This document shows positions 27,511 through 35,853 of a DNA stretch of 64,000 nt, piece after piece. The translations under genes were made by a program, and so were the position numbers. The stretch spans positions 186,001 through 250,000 of the forward strand of contig NZ_BAABBI010000002.1 in assembly GCF_039537875.1 (NCBI RefSeq), given 5' to 3'. Positions within the stretch are counted from its first letter, which is position 1, and every line of letters begins with the position of its first letter. The DNA is from Corallibacter vietnamensis (GTDB lineage: Bacteria > Bacteroidota > Bacteroidia > Flavobacteriales > Flavobacteriaceae). The notes below the pieces were generated by a model. It worked only from the letters and a program-made list of their open reading frames with translations, was not told the DNA's origin and searched no databases.

Positions 27511-27546
27511 AAGCGTCTACTTTTTATTAAGTAGGCGCTTTTTTAT
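27511..27546 (+). terminator. Terminator after the TonB receptor gene
   Basis: Stem AAGCGTCTAC / GTAGGCGCTT with a 10-base loop and a following T run, 93 bases after the receptor stop. Confidence 0.85.
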
Positions 27547-27698
27547 TGTTGAGGATATTCTGTTTCTGAAAATCTATCTAGAAGTTTTGTGTAAGATTTT
27601 TTTGTTTCCTTGTACTCTAACCAGCTTTTTAAATTTAAAAGTAAAAGTAAGAGTAAAATACACAGTTGTATTACGATTAAGTAGGTTAATGTAGACAT
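27543..27698 (-). CDS. Small single-pass membrane protein
   Basis: 51-codon frame: MSTLTYLIVIQLCILLLLLLLNLKSW... then a charged tail (EYKETKKSYTKLLDRFSETEYPQQ). One transmembrane helix at about residues 5-22. I do not recognise a family. Its stop lies in the T run of the opposite-strand terminator. It precedes nothing in its own direction except the module's end, so expression is uncertain. Confidence 0.4.
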   Translation of the reverse strand: MSTLTYLIVIQLCILLLLLLLNLKSWLEYKETKKSYTKLLDRFSETEYPQQ

Positions 27699-27773
27699 AA
27701 TGATTCTTTTTGATTGAACTTAATAGCTTGGGCTTCATAAATTAAGACACAGCAAAACACTATAAGTCACAAA

Positions 27774-27800
27774 AAAACCTCTAATTTTTTTAGAGGTTTT
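27774..27800 (-). terminator. Terminator of the sigma/anti-sigma operon
   Basis: Stem AAAACCTCTAA / TTAGAGGTTTT with a 5-base loop. Read on the minus strand it is followed by a T run, 27 bases beyond the anti-sigma stop. Confidence 0.85.
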
Positions 27801-27826
27801 TAATTTTTTAAGAATAATGACGTCTT

Positions 27827-28630
27827 TTATGAAGATGTTGAAACCGCACCTAAAGTATATAGTTGCTCTAGAGTAGGAGATTGACTTCCTCCTGCAGGTT
27901 CTAAAGTAATACCAAAGGCTTCAGACTCATTTGCATTATTTATAGTAAATATTTTTGACTCGTTTGTAGTAAAATTATCTACAGTACCTAAACTAGTAGG
28001 AGTTAATGGCGATAATTTAAGAGACCAAATTTGATATACTTTTCCATTAGGTGGTGTTGGTAATCCTTGTAAATCAAAGTAAACAACATCACCTTTTTTA
28101 TCCCAATAAGCTTTTGCGTAAGCTTCAGGATATGCCGTTTGTCCTGCTAGCGGAATAGCAATAATATCTTTGTCTCTTAAAACAGTAATCAATTGTTTGG
28201 CATCAGATAATTCGGTGTCAACCTTTTCAAGTTGTATTTCTAAAAGTTCCTTATCTGTTTCAACAGTTTGTATGTCAGATTTTAATGTATTGTTTTGATT
28301 TGTTGTCCATAATAACCCACCAGCAAGTATAATAGCAGCAGCCCAACCGCTGTATTTAAACCAGTTAGATTTAGGTTTGTTCATGGTAATTACTTGTCTA
28401 TTGTTATCTAAACCTAGTTGCTCTTTTACTGCTTTAAATATATGTTGTGTATTGTGTGGTGAAACAGCCGCAGTTAATGATATAACAGCCGCTTCAATTT
28501 TTAAAACTTCATCTAGTACATCAGGATGTTTCAACAACACATTGTAAACGTCTTCATATTCTTTTTCAGAAAGTGTTCCAGCTACATATAGCTCTAATAT
28601 TCCAGATTCTATATATTCTTTTGTATCCAT
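27827..28630 (-). CDS. Anti-sigma factor, RskA-like
   Basis: 267-residue membrane anti-sigma factor. The N-terminal cytosolic zinc-free anti-sigma region (ESGILELYVAGTLSEKEYEDV) is followed by one transmembrane segment (about residues 92-110, GWAAAIILAGGLLW), a coiled-coil stretch, and an RskA-type C-terminal domain outside the membrane (YWDKKGDVVYFDLQGLPTPPNGKVYQIWSL...ITLEPAGGSQSPT). It should hold the ECF sigma factor encoded directly upstream until a signal arrives. Its ATG directly abuts the sigma stop. Confidence 0.9.
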   Translation of the reverse strand: MDTKEYIESGILELYVAGTLSEKEYEDVYNVLLKHPDVLDEVLKIEAAVISLTAAVSPHNTQHIFKAVKEQLGLDNNRQVITMNKPKSNWFKYSGWAAAIILAGGLLWTTNQNNTLKSDIQTVETDKELLEIQLEKVDTELSDAKQLITVLRDKDIIAIPLAGQTAYPEAYAKAYWDKKGDVVYFDLQGLPTPPNGKVYQIWSLKLSPLTPTSLGTVDNFTTNESKIFTINNANESEAFGITLEPAGGSQSPTLEQLYTLGAVSTSS

Positions 28631-29164
28631 TTATTTTACTTGAAGTATATTTCTTAACTCGTTTATGCAATTTCTATTTCGCGTTTTTATAGTGCCAATG
28701 GGCATCTCTAATTTTTCAGAAGCTTCTTTTTGAGTGTATCCTTTAAAATAAAGAAGTTCTATAACGTCTTTACATTTTTTTGCGAGCTTACCTACAAATT
28801 TTTTAATACCAATGGCATTGGTTTTTTGGTTAAGGTTTTCGTTGGTCTCTAAAATATCTACGAAAAATTCGGCATCAAGGTTTTTCTTTTTGTTTTTAAA
28901 GCTTTTAGAGCGTGTTTTATCTATTGCTGCGTTTCTTGATATATTTAAAATCCAAGTAAAAAAACGTCCTTTTTTGGCAGAATAAGAACTTGAGTTATTC
29001 CATGCTTTAATGAATACGTCTTGCATAACTTCTTCAGCAATGGCGTTATCTCTTACTATGTTATATATAACACCGTGTAGGCTTTGACTATACATATTGT
29101 ATAATGTTTCAAAGGCTTTTTCGTCTTTCTCCTGAAATTTGATTACTAATTCTTCTAATTGCAT
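28631..29164 (-). CDS. ECF-type RNA polymerase sigma factor
   Basis: 177-residue sigma factor with region 2 (residues about 10-80: FETLYNMYSQSLHGVIY...AEEVMQDVFIKAWNN) and region 4 (about 120-172: VIELLYFKGYTQKEASEKLEMPIGTIKTR). There is no region 3, so it is of the extracytoplasmic function class. It is paired with an RskA-like anti-sigma factor, an arrangement typical of envelope or oxidative stress control. The nearby DUF4331-TPR-TonB genes and the YceI gene are natural candidate targets. That is inferred from position. Confidence 0.93.
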   Translation of the reverse strand: MQLEELVIKFQEKDEKAFETLYNMYSQSLHGVIYNIVRDNAIAEEVMQDVFIKAWNNSSSYSAKKGRFFTWILNISRNAAIDKTRSKSFKNKKKNLDAEFFVDILETNENLNQKTNAIGIKKFVGKLAKKCKDVIELLYFKGYTQKEASEKLEMPIGTIKTRNRNCINELRNILQVK

Positions 29165-29207
29165 TGGTTAGTTTTTGTTCTTATGAAAAATAGTGAATAT
29201 TACCCAA

Positions 29208-29234
29208 TAAAAAAAGCCACTTTAATAAGTGGCT
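29208..29234 (-). terminator. Terminator after the yceI-like gene
   Basis: Stem AGCCAC / GTGGCT (29215-29220, 29229-29234). On the minus strand it is followed by a T run. It lies between the YceI gene and the ECF sigma gene. Confidence 0.7.
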
Positions 29235-29270
29235 AATAATAAAAATTTGTAAAGCAAGTAATTTAAAAAA

Positions 29271-29903
29271 TTAATTTTTTCTCAAAAAAGTACTAACTTC
29301 AATACTTACATCTTCCCATGTTTTACTAATGCCATCGGCTCCTTTGTGTAAATCAAAGCACACTTTATTCAAGGCTTCTAATGCCTCAAGAGCATTCCAG
29401 TCTTTTAAATTCATAGTACCAGATAGCTTAACACGTCTTTCATCTGTTATAGATACCTCAAGAGGTAACTCATTAGTTACGCCATTCATTGTTAATAATG
29501 CAGTGCATGTATTATTCGTATATTTTATGGTGCCTTTTATAAAATCAGGGTCAATCATAGACCCAAAAAAAGTTTGCGTAATTTTAGTGTCTCTGGTGTT
29601 TGTTGGGTCATTTGTAAATAAACTACTAATTGGAATTGAAAACGTTAAATTGTTTAAAGCTTCTTGTGGTGTACTTCCAGATTTTTCATCAAAATCTACA
29701 GTTGTGAACTCACCAGCAACACCAACTTTATCTGTTGTTTTGTAAGCAGTCCAACCTATAGATGTTGCTTCAGGTTTTACAACAAATTTTTCAGTTACAG
29801 GTAATTCTTGTTTTTCAACTTCTTTAGTTTCTTTTTTATCGTTTTTACAAGAAGTTACAATGCTAATAGCTGTTATACATGCTAATAATACTAGTTTTTT
29901 CAT
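29271..29903 (-). CDS. YceI-family lipoprotein
   Basis: 210-residue exported lipoprotein (signal ending SIVTSC, lipid Cys19, then KNDKKE). From about residue 45 the YceI beta-barrel fold is recognisable (ATSIGWTAYKTTDKVGVAGEF...LTFSIPISSLFTND...GTMNLKDWNALEALEAL). YceI proteins bind polyisoprenoid lipids in the periplasm; some respond to stress. It precedes the sigma/anti-sigma pair on the same strand, but a terminator separates them. Confidence 0.88.
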   Translation of the reverse strand: MKKLVLLACITAISIVTSCKNDKKETKEVEKQELPVTEKFVVKPEATSIGWTAYKTTDKVGVAGEFTTVDFDEKSGSTPQEALNNLTFSIPISSLFTNDPTNTRDTKITQTFFGSMIDPDFIKGTIKYTNNTCTALLTMNGVTNELPLEVSITDERRVKLSGTMNLKDWNALEALEALNKVCFDLHKGADGISKTWEDVSIEVSTFLRKN

Positions 29904-29978
29904 ATTAAATGATATGGGTTTTTATTTAACCGAAAGTTACGCATTATTTAAGAGAGTTTAAAATTTATAAGGCGCTAT

Positions 29979-30022
29979 ATGACAATTATCATGTTTTATT
30001 TTTATTGGCTAAAGTACTTTTG
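29979..30022 (+). promoter_or_regulatory. FNR-like site plus promoter of hemN
   Basis: The palindrome ATGACAATTATCAT (29979-29992) sits upstream of a perfect -7 box TACTTTTG (30015-30022). The palindrome centre is 36.5 bases from the last G of the box, so it would lie about 42 bases before the transcript start, the usual place for a class II activator. The two other such sites in the window share the same spacing. Confidence 0.7.
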
Positions 30023-30040
30023 ATTATTAAAATGTTAGGT

Positions 30041-31405
30041 ATGAATAATTTATTAATAAACAAGTATAATGTTGCTGGGCCTAGATATACTAGTTACCCA
30101 ACGGTTCCTTATTGGGATGTAGATACATTTTCTTTAAAACAATGGAAATGGTCATTAAAGCAAGCTTTTGATGAGAGTAATGATACTGAAGGAATAAGTA
30201 TCTATATACACTTACCATTTTGTGAGAGTTTGTGTACGTTTTGTGGTTGCCATAAGCGTATAACAAAAAGACACGAAGTAGAAACGCCCTATATAGCGGC
30301 TGTTCTTAAAGAGTGGAAACTATATTGCGATTTATTAGAGGCTAAACCAATAATTAAAGAGTTGCATTTAGGAGGTGGAACACCTACTTTTTTTTCTTCT
30401 GAAAATTTAGAATATCTTATTAAAGGTATTTTTAGGTTAGCAAATAAGGCTAGTGATTGTGAAATGAGCTTTGAGGGACATCCTAATAACACAACAAAAG
30501 ACCATTTAAACACACTTTATAATTTAGGGTTTCGTCGTGTTAGCTTTGGAGTTCAAGATTATAACGAAACGGTTCAAAAAACCATACACCGTGTACAGCC
30601 ATATGAGAATGTTAAGCATGTAACAGAATTATCCAGAGAAATAGGCTTTACATCTGTAAGTCATGACCTTATTTTTGGGTTGCCTTTTCAAAATGAAAAT
30701 CACGTACAAAAGACTATAGAAAAAACCAAAATACTTAATCCTGATAGAATTGCTTTTTACAGTTATGCACATGTACCATGGATAAAAGGAAATGGACAGC
30801 GAGGCTTTAAAGATGCCGATTTACCAACTCCAGAAAGCAAAAGAGCACAATATGAATTAGGAAAAAAAGCATTGCTTGAGGCAGGTTATTTAGAAATAGG
30901 TATGGATCACTTTGCTTTGCCTACAGATGGATTGTATCAAGCAATGATACAGAACACATTGCATAGAAATTTTATGGGTTATACAGCATCAAAAACTAAA
31001 GTAATGATTGGGTTAGGTGCTTCATCAATAAGTGATTGTTGGTATGGGTTCTCTCAAAATGTAAAGGGTATTGAGTCATATTACAGTCTTGTAAACGAAG
31101 GTGTTATTCCTGTGCAAAAAGGGCATATATTATCTAACGAAGATCTGATTATTAGAAAGCATATTTTAAATTTAATGTGTCATTTTAAAACTGATTGGAA
31201 ATCGTCTGAAATGTGTTTTAAAGCGTTGCCAAATGTTTTAAAAAGACTAGAAGAGTTAGAGAAAGATGAGCTTATAAAAATTGATGAAAATAGTATAAAA
31301 ATGACTTCAAAAGGGAAACCATTTGTAAGAAACGTTTGTATGGCTTTTGATTTGTTATTACAAAGAAAACAACCAGAAAAACAATTATTCTCTATGACGG
31401 TTTAA
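30041..31405 (+). CDS. hemN: Oxygen-independent coproporphyrinogen III dehydrogenase
   Basis: 454-residue radical-SAM enzyme of haem synthesis that oxidises coproporphyrinogen III without oxygen. The SAM cluster is bound by Cys61, Cys65 and Cys68 (FCESLCTFCGC), preceded by GPRYTSYPTVPYW as in true HemN, and followed by the GGGTPTF motif. Full length and long N-terminus distinguish it from HemW-like proteins. Start set at 30041: the promoter upstream makes the frame's earlier TTG (30005) impossible; ATG 30032 is a second choice. The FNR-like site fits induction at low oxygen. A hairpin with a T run follows. Confidence 0.93.
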   Translation: MNNLLINKYNVAGPRYTSYPTVPYWDVDTFSLKQWKWSLKQAFDESNDTEGISIYIHLPFCESLCTFCGCHKRITKRHEVETPYIAAVLKEWKLYCDLLEAKPIIKELHLGGGTPTFFSSENLEYLIKGIFRLANKASDCEMSFEGHPNNTTKDHLNTLYNLGFRRVSFGVQDYNETVQKTIHRVQPYENVKHVTELSREIGFTSVSHDLIFGLPFQNENHVQKTIEKTKILNPDRIAFYSYAHVPWIKGNGQRGFKDADLPTPESKRAQYELGKKALLEAGYLEIGMDHFALPTDGLYQAMIQNTLHRNFMGYTASKTKVMIGLGASSISDCWYGFSQNVKGIESYYSLVNEGVIPVQKGHILSNEDLIIRKHILNLMCHFKTDWKSSEMCFKALPNVLKRLEELEKDELIKIDENSIKMTSKGKPFVRNVCMAFDLLLQRKQPEKQLFSMTV

Positions 31406-31416
31406 TAGATGTTAAG

Positions 31417-31439
31417 AGAACTTTAAAGTTCTTGTTTTT
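31417..31439 (+). terminator. Probable terminator after hemN
   Basis: Perfect AT-rich palindrome AGAACTTTAAAGTTCT followed by TGTTTTTG. The stem is short and the T run broken, so confidence is moderate. Confidence 0.5.
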
Positions 31440-31529
31440 GTTTGCAGTCATTCAATTTTTACGTAACTTAAACTATCGTAATAATACCCATAATTAAATT
31501 ATAAATTAAATAACAAAACCTCAATCAAA

Positions 31530-32363
31530 ATGAAAAAAATAATAGTGCCAGTAGATTTTTCTGAACACTCAGAGTATGCTTTAGAAGCAGCCGCTTTATT
31601 AGTTAAAAAAAACGGTGGAGAAATCTTGGCCTTACATATGTTAGAGCTATCTGATGCTGTATTAACACAAGCTGATTCTGAACAAGATATGAAAGCTGTT
31701 TTTTACCTTAAATTGGCAGAAAAAAAGTTTGAAGAGTTTTTAGATAAACCATATTTACAAGATGTAACTGTAACACCAATTGTAAAGCATTTTAAAGTTT
31801 TTAGTGAAGTTAATGATGTTGCTTTAGAACATAGTGTTGATATGATTGTAATGGGATCTCATGGAGCCAGCGGATTTTCAGAAATGTTTGTAGGATCTAA
31901 TACTGAAAAAGTAGTGCGAAATGCAACAGTGCCAGTACTGGTTGTTAAAGATCACTTGCCAAAACAAATGTTTGAGAACGTTGTGTTTGCTTGTGATTTT
32001 TCAGAAGAATCTGTAAAAGCTTATATAAATGCAACAGCTTTATTTAATGAGCTAAATCTAGATATACATTTGCTTTATGTTAATGTTCCTGGTGAAAGGT
32101 TTAGAAGCTCTGAAGAAATGAGACATAAGGTATCTCAATTCTTACAAACAGCAGATGGTAATTTAGACAATTTAGACAAAGTACGTTATGTGTCTGATTA
32201 TACTGTTGAAAAAGGCGTATTAAGTTATGCTGCAAATACCAAAACAGATTTAATAGCCGTTTCTACGCATGGGCGTAAAGGAATTGCTCATTTTTTTGAA
32301 GGTAGTATTTCTGAAGATTTAGCAAACCACTCAAAGTTTCCTGTTATTACTTTTAAATTATAA
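31530..32363 (+). CDS. Universal stress protein, tandem domain
   Basis: 277-residue protein with two USP domains. The first (1-145) has KKIIVPVDFSEHSEYALEAA and the ATP-loop-like VMGSHGASGFSEMFVGSNTEKVVRNATVPVLVV. The second (about 150-277) has VVFACDFSEESVKAY and AVSTHGRKGIAHFFEGSISEDLANHSKFPVITF. The G-x2-G-x9-G(S/T) loops suggest nucleotide binding. It lies beside low-oxygen respiration genes, which is common for flavobacterial usp genes, and may respond to oxygen limitation. No FNR-like site is seen upstream. Confidence 0.9.
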   Translation: MKKIIVPVDFSEHSEYALEAAALLVKKNGGEILALHMLELSDAVLTQADSEQDMKAVFYLKLAEKKFEEFLDKPYLQDVTVTPIVKHFKVFSEVNDVALEHSVDMIVMGSHGASGFSEMFVGSNTEKVVRNATVPVLVVKDHLPKQMFENVVFACDFSEESVKAYINATALFNELNLDIHLLYVNVPGERFRSSEEMRHKVSQFLQTADGNLDNLDKVRYVSDYTVEKGVLSYAANTKTDLIAVSTHGRKGIAHFFEGSISEDLANHSKFPVITFKL

Positions 32364-32379
32364 CAATACCTATCATTTA

Positions 32380-33201
32380 TTATACAATTAGTAAGGGTAA
32401 TTCTTTACGCTTACTAATTGTTGATTTTGTTACATTTTTTAATGTATTGTTTTTTCGATTTTTGTTATCAATAAACAAACTTATTATATCAATATCATGG
32501 ATTTGCTTATAAGTTGTAATTGCGCTTTCTAATGAAACATCTTGTATTTGATAATATTTAATGGGTACAATATTATTGTTTTTTAGTACAATTTCATCTT
32601 TTTCTTTAAGTGCATGCTTTTCATGCTCAAAAACTCTTATAGCGTGTATGTTTAAGTGATTATTTTTAATTATTGAGTTAAGTTTTTTATAGGAATTATC
32701 ACTTATAAATTCCTCATCATTTAACACTAAAAGTAAATTTTCAGGCTTTTTATAACGACACTTTTCTGGTATAATCAGCATTGGTCTGTCAATGTTTTTA
32801 ATAACTTGAATAGTATTAGAACCAAAAAAATGTTCTATTAGGTTTGAAGGACCATTATACCCAGTGACTATTAGCTCTATAGGATACTTGTTGATAATTT
32901 GCTTAATAGCGCTTGTGAAATTGTCATAGTCAACAATAGTAGAAAACTCAAAACTTTCAATAGTATTTTGTTTATACAGTTTATCTTTTAAAGTATTTAG
33001 ATTTGCTTTCTCATCTTTAATTATGGAATTATATAGGTTTTCGTTAGGTTGATACCACAAATCATCTAAAATAAAACTTCCAGATTTATGAACATGAAGT
33101 ATATGAAAATGACAAGCTTGATTTTTGAAAAAATTTAAAGCATAATTTATAGCGTTATTGGCGGTGTCAGAAAAATCTGTTAATAGTAAGATGTGTCTCA
33201 T
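32380..33201 (-). CDS. Divergent universal stress protein
   Basis: 273-residue USP-like protein. The start HILLLTDFSDTANNAINYALNFF and LIVTGYNGPSNLIEHFFGSNTIQVIKNIDRPMLII give a recognisable first USP domain with its nucleotide loop. The second half (about 150-273) is degenerate (LLLVLNDEEFISDNSYKKL...DIISLFIDNKNRKN) and lacks the loop. It converges on the other usp gene with 16 bases between stops. Probably a regulatory partner. It heads the minus-strand side of the cco cluster but is separated from safE by about 50 bases. Confidence 0.8.
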   Translation of the reverse strand: MRHILLLTDFSDTANNAINYALNFFKNQACHFHILHVHKSGSFILDDLWYQPNENLYNSIIKDEKANLNTLKDKLYKQNTIESFEFSTIVDYDNFTSAIKQIINKYPIELIVTGYNGPSNLIEHFFGSNTIQVIKNIDRPMLIIPEKCRYKKPENLLLVLNDEEFISDNSYKKLNSIIKNNHLNIHAIRVFEHEKHALKEKDEIVLKNNNIVPIKYYQIQDVSLESAITTYKQIHDIDIISLFIDNKNRKNNTLKNVTKSTISKRKELPLLIV

Positions 33202-33250
33202 TTTGTTTAAAACAGTTTATGTTATATAAAAACTAGTTTAAGATAATGAT

Positions 33251-33952
33251 TTAATGGCAATTAATATGACCATCTACCATTTCAGTAACCGGAGTAGGTG
33301 AAACATAAGGTATGCCAAGCCCTAATCCTCTAGCAATAAAAAGCAAACCTATTATTACAATAAAAACAGGTATGGCTTTTTGTATGCGAAGTTTGACTTT
33401 AATATTTAAAAACTTGCCAATATAAATAGCAGTTGTCATTAAAGGTATTGTGCCTAAACCAAAAAGAATCATGTACATACTACTTGCTATTACCGAAGCA
33501 TTTGCAATAGCGGCAAATACCGCCATATAAACTAACCCACAAGGAAGAAACCCATTTAAAAAACCAATGGTTAAAAATGTGTCTGCCGTTTTCTTTTTTA
33601 AAGAAGCGCCAAGTTGTTTTTTTACTTTTGAAATTATATGATAAACGGGTTTAGAAAAGCGATATTTATTTAAAGTTTTGCTAGGTATTATTACAAGAAG
33701 AATCATGAGAATACCAATAAGAATAGATAACTGTTGCTGAAATCCAAAAAGATAAAGCCCTTTTCCTATAACTCCAAAGGCAACTCCTATCATAGAGTAA
33801 GCAAGTAATCTCCCAATATGATATGTTGTGATTTGAGTGATTTTTTTTAAAGAATTACTTCTGTCTACAGGTAGCATAAAAGCTATTGGTCCGCACATAC
33901 CAACACAGTGCAAACTTCCTAATAATCCTAATATGAAACCAGACCAAAGCAT
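33251..33952 (-). CDS. SafE/TauE-family membrane protein of the cbb3 cluster
   Basis: 233-residue polytopic membrane protein (about six helices) of the sulfite exporter TauE/SafE family, starting MLWSGFILGLLGSLHCVGMCGPIAF. The LGSLHCVGMCGP segment with His and two Cys is characteristic of the members found beside cbb3 oxidase genes, which are thought to help copper delivery during oxidase assembly. It ends in VDGHINCH, a further His/Cys metal-type tail. Last gene of the ccoS-NO-Q-P-G-fixH-safE run, 3 bases after fixH. Confidence 0.87.
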   Translation of the reverse strand: MLWSGFILGLLGSLHCVGMCGPIAFMLPVDRSNSLKKITQITTYHIGRLLAYSMIGVAFGVIGKGLYLFGFQQQLSILIGILMILLVIIPSKTLNKYRFSKPVYHIISKVKKQLGASLKKKTADTFLTIGFLNGFLPCGLVYMAVFAAIANASVIASSMYMILFGLGTIPLMTTAIYIGKFLNIKVKLRIQKAIPVFIVIIGLLFIARGLGLGIPYVSPTPVTEMVDGHINCH

Positions 33953-33955
33953 TTT

Positions 33956-34402
33956 TTAATAAATTATTTCGTCTTTGAAGAGATATAAATTTCCATTATA
34001 TTTCCAATCTACTTTAATGTTCCAACGACCATCCAATAAACGTTTGTCAGGTATGAGCAAATGATTTTTAGACAATGAAATAGGAGTTTCAAAATCTAGT
34101 TGTTTATTAGATGGTCTGTAAAGGAACACTTTTCCTGAAATTTTTTTTGCATCAAGATTTTCAGGAAATTCTATAATTAGTCCATCTTGATTTTTTGTCC
34201 AACTTATATTTTTTGATAAGTCTTTAGCGTTTTTTTGTTTGTTTATATCGTTTTGAAATTCTAGTTCTTGTTTATAATAATCTTCAGTAACTAGATCGTG
34301 ATTGTATTCTTTGTTGGTACTCATAGTAATAACAAAATAGAGGATAAACCCAATAAACCCAATAAAGGCCAATACAATTCCTGTTCCCCAATTTATCTTC
34401 AT
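33956..34402 (-). CDS. FixH family protein
   Basis: 148-residue membrane-anchored protein. One N-terminal transmembrane segment (WGTGIVLAFIGFIGFILYFVI) and a periplasmic beta-rich domain with DLVTEDYYKQELEFQNDINKQKNA, the FixH signature. FixH (CcoH) is required for assembly or stability of cbb3 oxidase. Sits between ccoG (14 bases) and safE (3 bases). Confidence 0.9.
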   Translation of the reverse strand: MKINWGTGIVLAFIGFIGFILYFVITMSTNKEYNHDLVTEDYYKQELEFQNDINKQKNAKDLSKNISWTKNQDGLIIEFPENLDAKKISGKVFLYRPSNKQLDFETPISLSKNHLLIPDKRLLDGRWNIKVDWKYNGNLYLFKDEIIY

Positions 34403-34416
34403 AGTTTTTTGTTTTT

Positions 34417-35841
34417 TTAATTATAACTTCTAGGTCCTAAAAAATTTACTTTAGTGCTTTCTATAAACTCACCGTGGCTATATACATCAATAGTGAGTTT
34501 TACTTTATCACCTTTCATGTCTTTTTTGTTTATCTCAATAAATAATGTTCCTTCTGCCAAGCCTTGAGAAGGGATAACAAAATCACTCGATGTAGATACA
34601 AGTTTTACAACACCTTTGGTATGTCTTAATTTAAAAGTTACATTATCTATACTATGTGTTGTTTTGTTTACCACTTTATAGGTGAATACGTTACTTATTA
34701 TATTATTTGCTTTATGTTCATATAGTTGCCCAGGTAATCGTAAAATTCTAGCTTCTACATCGTTTCTTAATAAAAGCATACCAGAAAGCACTCCTATTAA
34801 AATTGTTAGTACGGCGATATATCCTTTTAACCTTGCTGTAAGTTTAAATGGTGCTTTCTTTTCAATGTTATCTTCGCTGGCATATCTAATTAATCCTTTA
34901 GGTAGATTAATGCTTTCCATAATGTGATCACATTCATCTATACAAGCTGTACAGTTTACACATTCTAACTGTGTTCCATTTCTTATGTCAATTCCCGTTG
35001 GGCAAACATGTACACATTGTAGGCAGTCTATACAATCACCGTGACCAAGAGCTTTTCTATCTTCGTTTTTTCTGAATTTTTTTCTACCGCTTTCACCTTC
35101 TCCGCGCTTATGGTCATAAGCAACTACTATAGATTTGTTATCAAGTAAAACACCTTGAAGTCTGCCATAAGGGCAAGCAATAATGCAAACTTGTTCTCTA
35201 AACCAAGCGAAAACAAAATAGAAGACAGCGGTAAAAATTAATAATGGAAATAGAGTTGATAAATGACTAGAAGGCCCTTCTGTAATATACCTTATAAGTT
35301 TGTCGCTACCTATGATATAAGCTAGAAACACATTGGCAATTAAAAATGAAATTATTAGAAAAATACTCCATTTCAAGATGCGTTTTTTTATTTTTTCGGC
35401 ATTCCATTTTTGTTTGTCTAGTTTACGTTGTTTATTTCTATCGCCTTCAATCCAATATTCTATGCGTCTAAAAACCATTTCCATAAAAATAGTTTGAGGG
35501 CAAATCCATCCGCAAAATATGCGACCAAAACCAACGGTAAAAAGCGTGATGAAAACTACACCAATTATCATAGAAATAACAATAAGGTGAAAGTCTTGTG
35601 GCCAAAAAGGAAATCCAAAAATATTAAAGCGTCTTTCCAGAATATTAAACATTAAAAACTGATTACCATTAACCTTGATAAAAGGAGCAGAGAAGAGAAA
35701 TGCAAGTAAAATATAACTTACTATTTTACGTTTCTCATAATATCTGCCACTTGGTTTTTTAGGAAAAATCCAAGCGCGTTTACCTTCTTCATTAATGGTA
35801 CCTATTGAGTCTCTAAATATGTCTTTTTCAGGCGATTTCAC
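34417..35841 (-). CDS. ccoG: Cytochrome c oxidase accessory protein CcoG
   Basis: 474-residue membrane iron-sulfur protein, the copper reductase of cbb3 assembly. Five hydrophobic segments run through the first 220 residues and one near 335. GRIFCGWICPQTIFMEMVF and CIIACPYGRLQG belong to the membrane part. The ferredoxin-like part (about 255-310) has CIDCLQCVHVCP and CVNCTACIDECD, enough for two [4Fe-4S] clusters. The C-terminal periplasmic domain is immunoglobulin-like. In line with the operon order ccoP-ccoG-fixH. Confidence 0.94.
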   Translation of the reverse strand: MKSPEKDIFRDSIGTINEEGKRAWIFPKKPSGRYYEKRKIVSYILLAFLFSAPFIKVNGNQFLMFNILERRFNIFGFPFWPQDFHLIVISMIIGVVFITLFTVGFGRIFCGWICPQTIFMEMVFRRIEYWIEGDRNKQRKLDKQKWNAEKIKKRILKWSIFLIISFLIANVFLAYIIGSDKLIRYITEGPSSHLSTLFPLLIFTAVFYFVFAWFREQVCIIACPYGRLQGVLLDNKSIVVAYDHKRGEGESGRKKFRKNEDRKALGHGDCIDCLQCVHVCPTGIDIRNGTQLECVNCTACIDECDHIMESINLPKGLIRYASEDNIEKKAPFKLTARLKGYIAVLTILIGVLSGMLLLRNDVEARILRLPGQLYEHKANNIISNVFTYKVVNKTTHSIDNVTFKLRHTKGVVKLVSTSSDFVIPSQGLAEGTLFIEINKKDMKGDKVKLTIDVYSHGEFIESTKVNFLGPRSYN

Positions 35842-35853
35842 GTTGGCATTAAC

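Noticed and set aside
29329..29745. 138-codon plus-strand frame inside the yceI gene
   Set aside because: Antisense shadow with no family features.
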